DNA of 64,000 nucleotides from a virus. Position 1 is the first letter of the stretch, and each line of letters starts with the position of its first letter. Location: IMG/VR virus record IMGVR_UViG_3300045902_000666, positions 1 to 64,000 of that record, one strand, 5' to 3'. Below, one piece after another: positions 6,143 through 15,276 of the stretch. The notes beneath the pieces were generated by a model, which saw only the letters and a list, made by a program, of their open reading frames with translations, did not search any database and was not told the origin of the DNA. The position numbers were made by a program, and so were the translations under genes.

Positions 6143-6709
6143 TTATATTAGACCTCCATGTATTTCTCTATGACAATTTGCACAAACTAAAATACACTTA
6201 TCTAATTCTTTTTTTACCGCTTTCCAAGACCTACAATGTCCTTTTTGCGATAATGAAAAATCTTTTTTATTAGGGTCCAAATGATGAAATTCCATTGCGC
6301 CAACATATTTATTGTAACCGCATTTTTCACATTTTCCTCCCTTATATTCAATAGCAAGTTCTTTTATTTTTTTTCTCCTCTTTTGAACCGCCTGGACTGC
6401 TTTTGTCTTTCGGTCTGCCTCACTTAATTCTATCCTTTTTTTTCCTGCGTACTTTTTTACAGTAGAAAAGGATATGTTAAATTTAGAGGCCGTTTCTTCG
6501 AGAGAATGCTCTTTGTAATATATTGTAATTTCTTCTTTCATTTTGTCAGTTATATCAACTGTTTTTGATAAACCGATTTCTGTCAAATTGTTTTTTTGAC
6601 AATGATAAGAAATCACAGCAATACTACATTGCAATAAACTTGCTATCTCTTTATAAGATTTTCCTTTTAATCTTAATTTTACTATTTGATTTTTTAAACT
6701 CTCAGCCAT
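6143..6709 (-). CDS. HNH homing endonuclease with helix-turn-helix N-terminus
   Basis: A 188-residue protein. Residues 1-80 contain two helix-turn-helix-like segments (LRLKGKSYKEIASLLQCS and EETASKFNISFSTVKKYAG). The C-terminus is an HNH module: CEKCGYNKYVGAMEFHHLDP..CILVCANCHREIH. It is the standard domain order of phage HNH homing nucleases. It ends 3 nt from the tRNA-Asn gene. Confidence 0.85.
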   Translation of the reverse strand: MAESLKNQIVKLRLKGKSYKEIASLLQCSIAVISYHCQKNNLTEIGLSKTVDITDKMKEEITIYYKEHSLEETASKFNISFSTVKKYAGKKRIELSEADRKTKAVQAVQKRRKKIKELAIEYKGGKCEKCGYNKYVGAMEFHHLDPNKKDFSLSQKGHCRSWKAVKKELDKCILVCANCHREIHGGLI

Positions 6710-6777
6710 ATTATTAATGTTTTATGTTAATAAATATGTTGAAATTTCAAATAATCTAATTTCAAAGAACATTTAGC

Positions 6778-6848
6778 GGACCCACCTGGATTCGAACCAG
6801 GAAACACAGATTAACAGTCTGCAGTGATAACCGTTTCACCATAGGTCC
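6778..6848 (-). tRNA. tRNA-Asn (GTT)
   Basis: Acceptor GGACCTA/TGGGTCC, T arm CCTGG/CCAGG, anticodon arm CAGA/TCTG with loop CTGTTAA. Confidence 0.85.
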
Positions 6849-6856
6849 ATAAAAAT

Positions 6857-6895
6857 AGGGATAATCGAACAAGAGTGTTATTTTTGCTTAAAAGG
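6857..6895 (-). tRNA. tRNA-like 3' fragment (TTT loop)
   Basis: An anticodon-like loop CTTTTAA with partial stem TTCGC/GCAAA and a TTCGATT T-loop are seen, but the T stem does not pair and no 5' half is present. It follows a copy of the recurring hairpin at 6896-6923. Probably a relic. Confidence 0.3.
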
Positions 6896-6923
6896 CGAAG
6901 TAACCCTTTTTATCTTGCCACTG
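6896..6923 (-). repeat. Recurring GUGGC..GUUAC hairpin element
   Basis: Minus-strand CAGTGGC, an 11-nt loop region, then GTTACTTCG. GTGGC pairs with GTTAC through two G-U pairs. Near-identical copies occur at 19408, 26459, 26716 and 30644, with a variant at 5902. Confidence 0.6.
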
Positions 6924-6938
6924 AAATTTTTTTCAACA

Positions 6939-7220
6939 TTAATTTTTATCAAAGAACTCTTTTATTAGCTCATCCAAATCTCTCTTAAGGTTTTGTCTCA
7001 TTCCTTTTTTTAGAGAACGATTTGCATTTCTCACTTCTTCTTTTTTACTTCTTTTTTTTACGGAGTGTTGAATTTCTGTTGAGTCATTCAGCATCCATTT
7101 CGCTTCTCCGTTTCTTGAATAAGGAGTCATTTTTTTATACTTCTTATCCTTTTTGATGATAGCCCCTTTTTCATTTTTTAAAGGCTTTTCATCTTTTTTC
7201 TTTTTATAACTTTTACTCAT
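6939..7220 (-). CDS. Small basic hypothetical protein
   Basis: Starting at MSKSYKKKKDEKPL gives 93 residues, extremely rich in Lys and Arg, with a C-terminal helix LKRDLDELIKEFFDKN. The ATG at 7253 is an alternative start. No family recognised. A terminator hairpin lies upstream, so it has its own transcription unit or is read from tRNA-region promoters. Confidence 0.55.
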   Translation of the reverse strand: MSKSYKKKKDEKPLKNEKGAIIKKDKKYKKMTPYSRNGEAKWMLNDSTEIQHSVKKRSKKEEVRNANRSLKKGMRQNLKRDLDELIKEFFDKN

Positions 7221-7255
7221 AAATTTTAAACTAACAGGACCAATAGAAAACAAGA

Positions 7256-7283
7256 AGGCCCGACTATTTCTAATCGGGCCTTG
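7256..7283. terminator. Rho-independent terminator-like hairpin
   Basis: AAGGCCCGA and TCGGGCCTT form a 9-bp stem around a 10-nt loop, between the small ORF at 7322-7426 and the gene ending at 6939. Confidence 0.65.
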
Positions 7284-7321
7284 GTATATCTTATTGGCTT
7301 ATTTAGTCTATTCTATGAGCC

Positions 7322-7426
7322 TCATGATTTGTTACCTACATACCCGAATTCCACAACGTGTTTATTAATATTCGTATTGAATATCGTTGTGTTTTTATTA
7401 ATGGTATGTTTTTTAGTTACAAACAT
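7322..7426 (-). CDS. Small ORF with strong host-type promoter (34 aa)
   Basis: ATG at 7426 opens MFVTKKHTINKNTTIF and ends at TGA. It sits between a host-type promoter (7491-7522) and a terminator (7256-7283). Its 5' leader (TTCACGAAAAAGAAAATTT) is almost identical to that of the small ORF at 30805-30933, which supports a real short gene. Function unknown. Confidence 0.5.
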   Translation of the reverse strand: MFVTKKHTINKNTTIFNTNINKHVVEFGYVGNKS

Positions 7427-7490
7427 GATTTCTCTTTTTTTCTTTTATTCTAAATAGTTAAAAATTTTCTTTTTCGTGAACAATTGTACG

Positions 7491-7522
7491 CAAAGATATG
7501 AAAAAGGTTCTGTTAAATGCAA
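7491..7522 (-). promoter_or_regulatory. Host-type promoter
   Basis: Minus strand: TTGC, 19 nt containing CAGAACCTTTTTCA, then TATCTTTGCGTACAATTG. Drives the small ORF at 7322-7426. Confidence 0.6.
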
Positions 7523-7580
7523 GAAAAAAGTGAATTTTTTTTTATTTTCTTTATAAATCGCTGAAAATTAGAGTTTTATT

Positions 7581-8219
7581 TTACCAATTCATCCAATAAA
7601 AATCTTCAGCCTCATCATCATCTAATATAAATCCGAAGTACTTTTCTCTTTTTACAGTAGTTTCAATTACTTTGTTTTTTCCCGGAAGATATACCCAAGT
7701 ATGTTGTCTCCAAGTTTTGTCATCTGGTGATAATGCCCATCCAGTAACAATTTTCACCTCATCCGTTCCATGTTCATCAGAGTAGTTCTTCCAAAAACAA
7801 GAAGAGTTGGTATGACACTTACTATCTCTCATTTTTACAACTTGAGATTTTTTCCCATCAAACACTTGGCCTCTCGTTAATATTTTCTCTATGTCTTCTT
7901 CAAATGTTTCTGCTACTTTTTCACCACCCAAAGATAATAATTTTTCTTTTAACTTATCAAAACCTTTTTGAGATTCTTCGTTTATTTCCGCTTTTTTAAC
8001 ATACCAGCCAGATTCTTTTCTCAATAAAACCATAGAGCCAGAGCGTGGCTTTTCTATATATATTTTCCAAATATCTTCTTGATTTTTATAATTTTTTATA
8101 AGTTTCTTTACTTCTTCAATATCAGATGTAGAAACTGTTGAAATATATTTAGGTAGATATATACCTATTAATACAAGATAAATCTTTATTGTATTGAAAA
8201 TAAGATATTTATAAGACAT
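7581..8219 (-). CDS. Hypothetical protein with N-terminal hydrophobic segment
   Basis: A 212-residue protein. Residues 5-28 (YLIFNTIKIYLVLIGIYLP) could be a signal anchor. The C-terminal half has CHTNSSCFWKNY, IVTGWALSPDDKTWRQHTW and KVIETTVKREKYFGF, which look like a conserved domain with candidate Cys, His and Trp residues. No family is assigned. It lies next to the plus-strand transposase, back to back. Confidence 0.6.
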   Translation of the reverse strand: MSYKYLIFNTIKIYLVLIGIYLPKYISTVSTSDIEEVKKLIKNYKNQEDIWKIYIEKPRSGSMVLLRKESGWYVKKAEINEESQKGFDKLKEKLLSLGGEKVAETFEEDIEKILTRGQVFDGKKSQVVKMRDSKCHTNSSCFWKNYSDEHGTDEVKIVTGWALSPDDKTWRQHTWVYLPGKNKVIETTVKREKYFGFILDDDEAEDFYWMNW

Positions 8220-8275
8220 TTTAAGATAAAATAATTCATTTCAATTATTCTGTGATATTTATTTAGAAACAGAAT

Positions 8276-9205
8276 ATGATTCAGTTACAAAAGTTCAACA
8301 CATTACTCGAACTACTTACCTACTTCAAAAAAGAAGATACATGCAAAAAGTATCTGGAGAAGATTCGTTGGGAAGGTAAATTCACCTGTCCTTATCTTGA
8401 GTGTCAGCACAACAAGATATATAAATGTAAAGGTCGTTATAAGTGTGCAAACTGTGAACGTATATATAGTGTTCGTGTAGGTACAATTTTCGAGGACTCA
8501 AAGATTTCTTTACAAAAATGGTTTGCTGCAATCTATATTGTCACATCTCATAAGAAAGGAATGTCATCTACGCAATTAAGTAAAGACCTTGGTATAACAC
8601 AAAAGACAGCTTGGTTTATGTTACAACGTATAAGAACAGCATTTGGTTTGAATCAAGGTAAAGATAAGCTATCTGGAACATGTGAGGCAGATGAAACATA
8701 TATTGGTGGTAAAGAAAAGAATAAACATAAAAATAAAAGAATCTTCGGTACACAAGGTAGAAGTGTAAAGACTAAGATTCCAGTTGTGGGTATCTTAGAA
8801 CGTGGTGGTGAATTAAGAGCCAGTGTTGTTAAGAACACCACCAGAAAACACTTACAAGCATTTATCAATGAACATTTAGAAGAAGGAAGTAAGATAAACA
8901 CGGATGAATGGAAAGGATATAGAGGGTTGTCTAAAACCTTTGACCATAAGTTCGTGAAGCATAACACAGGTGAATACGTGCAAGGTGATGTGCATACGAA
9001 TACACTGGAAGGCTTCTGGTCATTACTGAAGAGAGGTTTGTCTGGAATCTATCATACTATTAGTAGAAAACATTTGCAGAAATATGTTGATGAGTTTGTA
9101 TTCAGATATAATACGAGGTTGGAGACAGGAGCGGAGAGGTTTAATAGATTTCTTAGAAATATCTCTACCCAGATAAAATATAGAGATTTGATTATAGATT
9201 TTTAG
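8276..9205 (+). mobile_element. IS1595-family (ISXO2-like) transposase
   Basis: A 309-residue transposase with an N-terminal zinc ribbon (CPYLECQHNKIYKCKGRYKCANC) then a DDE-type core: EADETYIGG, NTDEWKGYRGL and HTNTLEGFWSLLKRG. This order is typical of IS1595 transposases. Clear terminal inverted repeats were not seen; a similar TTTAAGATAAA occurs on both sides near 8219 and 9221 as a direct repeat. It is the first gene of a plus-strand island ending at 13782. Confidence 0.85.
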
Positions 9206-9261
9206 AAAATATAGTTGCAACATTTAAGATAAATGAGTATTTTTGCTTAAAAAGGTCTTAA

Positions 9262-9504
9262 ATGGAAAAACTCATAAATAAATGGAAATTAAACAAAGGT
9301 CTTCTGGCGAAAAAAATGGATATGCCACTGGGAACCTTCTGCAATAAATTATCATCAAAACACACGACCCAGTTCAGTGATGCGGAGTTGGTGAAACTTA
9401 AAATGGTCTTAAAAGAATTACAGGATGATATTTTCAATGAAGTGGAGATTGACTTCAATGATGCTCTGAAGACAGTTGTTGATTCTAAAAATAGAAAAAA
9501 ATAG
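9262..9504 (+). CDS. Small HTH-like regulator
   Basis: An 80-residue protein starting MEKLINKWKLNKGLLAKKMDMPLG; the segment GLLAKKMDMPLGTFCNKLSSK reads like a phage-repressor helix-turn-helix. It lies 12 nt before the large helicase gene and is probably co-transcribed, possibly as its regulator. Ends in TAG. Confidence 0.6.
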   Translation: MEKLINKWKLNKGLLAKKMDMPLGTFCNKLSSKHTTQFSDAELVKLKMVLKELQDDIFNEVEIDFNDALKTVVDSKNRKK

Positions 9505-9516
9505 TTCTAAAATTAT

Positions 9517-12500
9517 ATGCGTGACCAAAGGACACTGGACTTCTTAAAAAAATTAAAAGATAATAATGTTTTAGATAATAATTATGATTATTCTAAAACT
9601 CTATATATTGATGCTACAACTAACATAACCATTTTTGATGAGAATGGTTTTGAGCATTCACAAAATCCAAGGGCACATCTTAAGGGATTTAAACTATCAA
9701 TATTATCTGCTGTTAATAAAACACAATATTTTATTGATAGGTTAAAACGAACAGGTAACTTCAATCCTAAGTACGATTACTCAAAATTAATTTACGTCAA
9801 TAGTGATACAAAGCTAATAATTATTGATGAAAATGGATTTGAACATGCTATGATACCTAATAGTGTAGTAAATGGAAATCAGTTAAACATTAGAAGTGTG
9901 GTTGATAAGGCTAATTTTTTTATTTTTAAATCTAAATTAATACATGGAGATAAGTATGATTATTCTAAGGTAAATTTTGTTGACACAACAACCAAAGTAA
10001 AAATTATATGTCCAGCACATGGTGAATTTGAACAAACACCAAATGGTCATATGTCTGGTCGTAATTGTAATAAGTGTGGCGATTTGATGATTGGTAAAAA
10101 ATTAAATCGAGGAAATGAGAAATTTATTAATGAAGCTAAAAAAATACATGGTGAAAAATATGATTATTCATTAGTCAAATACATTAATAACAATAAAAAA
10201 GTAATAATTATTGATGAAAATGGATTTAAACATAGCCAGCGACCTGCTGCTCACTTAGAAGGTAGAACTCTTTCAATACAATCTGCTATGAATAAAACAG
10301 AATACTTTGCTGCAAAGGCTAAGTTAGTTCATGGAGATAAATATGATTATTCATTGGTAAACTACATAAATAATAGTACGGAAATATCCATATTGTGTTC
10401 AAAACACAATGAATTTAAACAAACTCCAGCTGGTCACTTGACTGGTGCTGGCTGCCCAAAGTGTTCAGGACAAAATAAAAACACTTCCGATTTAATTAGT
10501 GAATTTTTGAAGATACACGGTAAAAAATACGATTATTCCTTAGTAGAATATATTAACAACAAAACAAAGGTCAAGATTATTTGTCCGACTCACGGTGAAT
10601 TTGAACAACTCCCAAGTAATCACAAAAAAGGTGTTAATTGTCCTAAGTGTACTGGCTCTTTTATGGATACCCAATATTTTATCGAGAAAGCTAATTTAGT
10701 TCATGATAATAAGTATAATTACTCACTGGTGGAATATTCTGGCAAAGAAGGTAAAGTAAAAATTATATGTCCAGAACATGGTATTTTTGAGCAAACAAGT
10801 GGTTCACATTTAAATGGTAGTGGTTGTCAAAAATGTGGAAAACAATTCATGGACACAGAATATTTTATTGAGAAAGCTAAATTAGTTCATGGAGATAAAT
10901 ATGATTATTCAGATGTTATATATGTCAGTGCGATTAAACCAGTTAAATTAAAATGTTTAGAAAATAATCATTTTTTTGAACAATCTCCAAACTCACATTT
11001 AAATGGTACTGGTTGTCCAAAATGTGTTGGGAGAAATAAGACTACCGAAGAATTTATTGAAGAGGCTAAACAGATACATGGGAATAAATATAACTATTCT
11101 TTAGTTGATTATTTGAACACTTCAGAAAACATTAGAATAATCTGTAATACACATGGTGAATTTTTACAAAAACCAGTCCATCATCTGAGAGGTCAGGGAT
11201 GTCCAGTTTGTGGAAATGGGTTTATAAAAAGCTTTAAAATTTCATTGATAAATTCACTTTCACAGAGTGATTTATTTTCTATGGACCCATTTGAAATTTA
11301 TACTATTATCGGTCAAGGTAAGCTTCCAATTGATTTTGGAGTACTTGCAAATTCGGATGCTGGTTCGGAAGAAAGATTAACAACACTTCAAGAATTAAAA
11401 GATAAATTTTCTACTGAAGATAATAATGAGAATGAGTGTATTGAGGAAGAAACTATAACATCTGAATGTGAAGAAATAAGTGTGGTAGATGATATTGATA
11501 CAGAGGTCACCAACACAAAAACACAAGAAGAAACAAAACCAGAACTGCCAAATGTGAATATTCTTGGCGACCTTCATTCATTAGATAATAGTATCTATGC
11601 TACAATGGATAAGGAGGCTCTTGAAAGTCTTATCCAGTACAAATTGCGTAAGCTATGGAATAATGTTTTGAATGATGATATTACGGTTGATGAGATTAAA
11701 TCTGACACTGGTGGCGAATACTTCACACAAATCAAGAATTTGTTTTTGGAAGAATATGAAGAAGTAATCGCATATAAACCTAAACCAGGTTACAAGTTTC
11801 AATACCAACCAAACTTAATGCAAAAGTTAACTGTTATCAGACTATTAAAAAACAAGTCATATGGTAACTGGTCTGGAACAGGTGCTGGTAAAACTCTTTC
11901 GTTTATTGTGGCCAGTCGAGAAATAGATTCAAAACTTACAGTTGTTATTGCATTAAATTCTACTATAGAGCAAACATGCAAAGCTATTAAAAGCGTATAT
12001 CCAAACAGCCAAGTTTTTACTGAATATACAAAAGGGTATGTCTTTGATAGAACCAAACATAATTATCTTGTTCTTAATTATGAGAAATTCCAACAAGAAT
12101 ATTCAGAAGAATTGTTCCAAGACTTAACGAATAACAATCAAATTGATTTTGTTGTTATTGATGAAGTACATAATGCAAAGCAAAGACAAGAAGATGATGA
12201 GTCTATCAGACGTGGGGTTTTAAATAGATTACTTGGTAGAATTCGAGCTAACAACAAGGATTTATATAGTCTTGTTATGTCTGCTACGCCTGTCGTTAAT
12301 AATCTATATGAAGCTAAGTCTTTATTGCAATTATTGACTGGCTTGGATTATAACGATATTGATACAAGAAGAACGCTGCCAAATGCATTAAAGGTGTTCC
12401 AACAACTTATTTTGAATGGCTTAAGATTTATTCCGAAGTATGATATAGAAATAAATGAGTTGACAGGCTCAAATATGAGCAATCTTAATATTGATGGCTC

Positions 12501-13782
12501 TCACTTGTTAGATGCGATACTTGATTTACCACAAGGCAACTATATAGCTATAGAAAAACTATTGCTTGAAGATAAGCTAAATGCAGTTAAACCATATCTC
12601 AAAAAGGGTGTCATCATTTACTCTTACTTAACGACAGGGTTCATTAAACCTATTGAGAAATTTGTTAAAAATGCTGGCTTTACTGTTGGAACATATACTG
12701 GTGAAGAAACATCATTTATCAGACAGGAAAATCTAAATAAATTCCTATCAGGTGATATTGATGTTTTAATTGGCTCCAGACCTATAGGAACAGGTGTAGA
12801 TGGATTACAATCAGTATGTGACAGGATGATACCAGTTACGTTGCCTTGGACCGACTCCGAATACACCCAATTAAAAGGTCGTATCTATCGTCAGGGTAGC
12901 TTGTTTGGAGCTGTTGAGATTGTTATCCCCCAGGTTCGTATTAATCTTGAAAATGATGAATTTTGGTCATGGGATATTCAACGTTTAAATGTAATTAAAA
13001 ACAAAAAGACGCTGGCAGATGCTGCTGTTGATGGTATTGTTCCATCAAGAGTATTACCACGTCCAGAAACAATGTTTAAAAAGTCTCAGGAATCACTTCA
13101 AAAGTGGAAGGATAGGGTTAACGCTGGTAATCTTGTAGAAGTAAAGAGAAACCCTCTTAATATTGATTTATATCCATCTATAAGCGATGAACAACAAAGA
13201 CAAGTCAGAATACAATCTGAGCTGTCAGAGTTCAATAGAAGAGGTAAGACGACACGTTCTGAGACCATGCATAAGGAATTCACAAAAAACCCTGAGAGCT
13301 GGTTTAGATACCATGCACTTAGAAAAGAACGCATGAGTGAGTGGGATGAGATACCTTATGAATATATCGCCACAAAAATAAAGAATAAGAACCGTAAGGT
13401 AGCTGATTTTGGATGTGGAGAAAATCTATTTAAAAACTGCATTCCAAATAATGAAGTAATATCCTTTGACCATGTAGCTATTGATAGCTCAGTGATAGCG
13501 TGTGACATGAAAGATGTGTCTAAGTGGTTAACTAATGAGAGTATAGATATAGCAGTTTTCAGTCTGGCTTTATGGGGGGTAAATTATAAGGATTATATTA
13601 AGGAAGCTTATAGAGTATTAAGCTATGATGGTAAAATCTATATAGCAGAACCAATAAAAGATTATCCAGATACTGAATCAGAGAAAGAGTTGATAAATCT
13701 TATAACTGAGGTTGGGTTTAAGATAGTTGGTGAAATCGAAAGAAGAGGTAGATTTATCTATATTACAGGAACAAAAGAATAA
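9517..13782 (+). CDS. Zinc-knuckle repeats + SF2 helicase + Rrp8-like methyltransferase fusion
   Basis: A 1421-residue protein. Residues about 1-560 are eight or nine repeats of a 60-residue unit (F..KA..IHGDKYDYS..YIN..TKV.IICP.HGEF.Q.P..HL.G.GC.KC) with paired Cys ligands. Residues about 770-1130 form a helicase core: GTGAGKT, VVIDEVHNAK, LVMSATP and LKGRIYRQGS. The C-terminus (about 1280-1421) has KVADFGCGENLF, IACDMKDV, VFSLALWG and GKIYIAEP, the Rrp8-type SAM methyltransferase pattern. It may recognise, remodel and methylate nucleic acid; role unknown. It sits in a transposase island, suggesting transfer. Confidence 0.75.
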   Translation: MRDQRTLDFLKKLKDNNVLDNNYDYSKTLYIDATTNITIFDENGFEHSQNPRAHLKGFKLSILSAVNKTQYFIDRLKRTGNFNPKYDYSKLIYVNSDTKLIIIDENGFEHAMIPNSVVNGNQLNIRSVVDKANFFIFKSKLIHGDKYDYSKVNFVDTTTKVKIICPAHGEFEQTPNGHMSGRNCNKCGDLMIGKKLNRGNEKFINEAKKIHGEKYDYSLVKYINNNKKVIIIDENGFKHSQRPAAHLEGRTLSIQSAMNKTEYFAAKAKLVHGDKYDYSLVNYINNSTEISILCSKHNEFKQTPAGHLTGAGCPKCSGQNKNTSDLISEFLKIHGKKYDYSLVEYINNKTKVKIICPTHGEFEQLPSNHKKGVNCPKCTGSFMDTQYFIEKANLVHDNKYNYSLVEYSGKEGKVKIICPEHGIFEQTSGSHLNGSGCQKCGKQFMDTEYFIEKAKLVHGDKYDYSDVIYVSAIKPVKLKCLENNHFFEQSPNSHLNGTGCPKCVGRNKTTEEFIEEAKQIHGNKYNYSLVDYLNTSENIRIICNTHGEFLQKPVHHLRGQGCPVCGNGFIKSFKISLINSLSQSDLFSMDPFEIYTIIGQGKLPIDFGVLANSDAGSEERLTTLQELKDKFSTEDNNENECIEEETITSECEEISVVDDIDTEVTNTKTQEETKPELPNVNILGDLHSLDNSIYATMDKEALESLIQYKLRKLWNNVLNDDITVDEIKSDTGGEYFTQIKNLFLEEYEEVIAYKPKPGYKFQYQPNLMQKLTVIRLLKNKSYGNWSGTGAGKTLSFIVASREIDSKLTVVIALNSTIEQTCKAIKSVYPNSQVFTEYTKGYVFDRTKHNYLVLNYEKFQQEYSEELFQDLTNNNQIDFVVIDEVHNAKQRQEDDESIRRGVLNRLLGRIRANNKDLYSLVMSATPVVNNLYEAKSLLQLLTGLDYNDIDTRRTLPNALKVFQQLILNGLRFIPKYDIEINELTGSNMSNLNIDGSHLLDAILDLPQGNYIAIEKLLLEDKLNAVKPYLKKGVIIYSYLTTGFIKPIEKFVKNAGFTVGTYTGEETSFIRQENLNKFLSGDIDVLIGSRPIGTGVDGLQSVCDRMIPVTLPWTDSEYTQLKGRIYRQGSLFGAVEIVIPQVRINLENDEFWSWDIQRLNVIKNKKTLADAAVDGIVPSRVLPRPETMFKKSQESLQKWKDRVNAGNLVEVKRNPLNIDLYPSISDEQQRQVRIQSELSEFNRRGKTTRSETMHKEFTKNPESWFRYHALRKERMSEWDEIPYEYIATKIKNKNRKVADFGCGENLFKNCIPNNEVISFDHVAIDSSVIACDMKDVSKWLTNESIDIAVFSLALWGVNYKDYIKEAYRVLSYDGKIYIAEPIKDYPDTESEKELINLITEVGFKIVGEIERRGRFIYITGTKE

Positions 13783-13811
13783 AATTTGTATCAATAAGTA
13801 TATAATTACCA

Positions 13812-14174
13812 TTATTTTTTATATTTTTGTTTAATGTTTATCATACTTGTGTTGGCTTCAAAATCATGTCTTTTTTTATAACCAAGAGTTTTATACATTA
13901 AATTTTGTAACCATATTTCCCAAAGATTTAAACTTTTAAATACAATTGGGTTTTTTGGCCTTCCGTTCACTACATAACGAACACTTCCATATTGCTTAGC
14001 AAGTGATTTATTGCTAAGAGGTGCTGTATATAGACCATCTCCAAGCATGGCACCTGCATTATTTTCTTGACCTATTTCCTTCATTCCACGATATGTAACG
14101 TTATTACGTTTCCATTTCTTGAAATCGTCCATAGACTCTTCTAAAACCTGTCTTATATAATGCCTTATTTTCAT
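13812..14174 (-). CDS. ADP-ribosyltransferase-like protein with N-terminal targeting peptide
   Basis: A 120-residue protein. The N-terminus MKIRHYIRQVLEES shares the R..IR..L.E motif found in at least six other proteins here. Then VTYRGMKEIG and GAMLGDGLYTAPLSNKSLAKQYG resemble the NAD-binding core of phage ADP-ribosyltransferases. It is short for the family and may be truncated. Its ATG overlaps the stop of the upstream small gene. Confidence 0.6.
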   Translation of the reverse strand: MKIRHYIRQVLEESMDDFKKWKRNNVTYRGMKEIGQENNAGAMLGDGLYTAPLSNKSLAKQYGSVRYVVNGRPKNPIVFKSLNLWEIWLQNLMYKTLGYKKRHDFEANTSMINIKQKYKK

Positions 14175-14353
14175 TATTCGTCTTTCAATTCTATATTATA
14201 TAAATCCTTAAGATATTTTATTAAATATTTTTTATCCATTGTTAGTTCTGGCAAATGAATTTCTTCACTTTCTTTTACTTTCTTTTTCTTTTTAGATTCA
14301 GAAATTCCAGACAAGTTTTGTAATCTATTTTTATATGATTCACTTAAATTCAT
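14174..14353 (-). CDS. Small charged hypothetical protein (59 aa)
   Basis: Starts MNLSESYKNRLQNLSGISES and ends IELKDE. The ATG overlaps the kinase-like gene's TGA (ATGA) and its TAA overlaps the next ATG (TAATG), so the three genes form a tightly coupled operon. No family recognised. Confidence 0.65.
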   Translation of the reverse strand: MNLSESYKNRLQNLSGISESKKKKKVKESEEIHLPELTMDKKYLIKYLKDLYNIELKDE

Positions 14354-15273
14354 TTTTTAGGTCTATATTTATCTTCCAAAGTGCTAAGTTTATTATAAAG
14401 ATTTACTCTAGATTCTCCTTCCATTGGAGGTTGGCCATTTGCAATTAATTGGTCATCTAGATTTTTCATAAACTCTTCAGTAGAATTACCAGAAACAAAT
14501 ATTTCTTTGTCTGGGTTAAAAACTCCATTTTCTAAACCACCTATTCTAATTTTAAAACCAAACAAAGTTTTTTCATCTTTTTCTTCAGACTCATAAAAAG
14601 CCATTTTTCTAGACTTGTCATAATGAGTAGAAAATACCTCTTGAGTTAAACCATAATCAACCAATACAATTGTATCTTGTCCATTTCTTGTAACAATACC
14701 ATAAGAACTTAATCTCATCAAATCGCCAACAGGTAAATCATAATTACCTATAAAATTAAAAATACCATAAACAAAATCATCTTCCCACATCTTGTCTATG
14801 AGTTCTTTATCAACTTGCATTTTATAGCCACGATTTAATCTATTATTAACTTCTTGACCGTAGTTATTTACAGCTGCAGCATAATCTTCAAAGTTAAATC
14901 CAGTTATTCTTTTAAAATCTCCTTTTGAAACTTTTCTAGCCAGCTCCATTTCTACCCATAAGTTTTTTTCATCATGGTCAAATACTTTAGCCACAACATC
15001 ACTTATATCATAATAACCTGAATATTCTATTTCAATTTCATTTTGAGAAATACCTTTAGCATTTTTTGCCAGTTTAAGAACTTTCTCGTCATCAATTTTA
15101 TAAACAATTCTAGAAGAGCCACTTCCAATTCTTTGCAAGTGCTGTTCAGCATATTTAACTCTTTGATTAAAACTCCTCAATGATTTAAATGTTTCCATAT
15201 TAAAACTTTGGGGATAGTCTTCCTCTAAGGTTTCTTTTAAAATTGTTCTAATATATTTTCTTAAAAATTTCAT
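14350..15273 (-). CDS. Protein-kinase-like protein with N-terminal targeting peptide
   Basis: A 307-residue protein. MKFLRKYIRTILKETLEE carries the shared N-terminal motif. A kinase-like core follows: RIGSGSSRIVYKID (glycine loop), EKVLKLAK (Lys), NLWVEMELA (hinge) and IVLVDYGLT (DFG-like DYG). A canonical HRD loop was not found, so it may be an atypical kinase. With ADP-ribosyltransferase-like genes on both sides it may be an injected host-modifying enzyme; this is inferred. Confidence 0.6.
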   Translation of the reverse strand: MKFLRKYIRTILKETLEEDYPQSFNMETFKSLRSFNQRVKYAEQHLQRIGSGSSRIVYKIDDEKVLKLAKNAKGISQNEIEIEYSGYYDISDVVAKVFDHDEKNLWVEMELARKVSKGDFKRITGFNFEDYAAAVNNYGQEVNNRLNRGYKMQVDKELIDKMWEDDFVYGIFNFIGNYDLPVGDLMRLSSYGIVTRNGQDTIVLVDYGLTQEVFSTHYDKSRKMAFYESEEKDEKTLFGFKIRIGGLENGVFNPDKEIFVSGNSTEEFMKNLDDQLIANGQPPMEGESRVNLYNKLSTLEDKYRPKK

Positions 15274-15276
15274 TTC

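Noticed and set aside
8219-9231. Terminal inverted repeats of the IS1595 element
   Set aside because: The flanking TTTAAGATAAA copies are direct, not inverted, and no convincing inverted pair was found by eye.
11395-13334. Minus-strand ORFs inside the helicase fusion gene
   Set aside because: They are shadows of the strongly supported 1421-residue plus-strand gene and show no conserved motifs.
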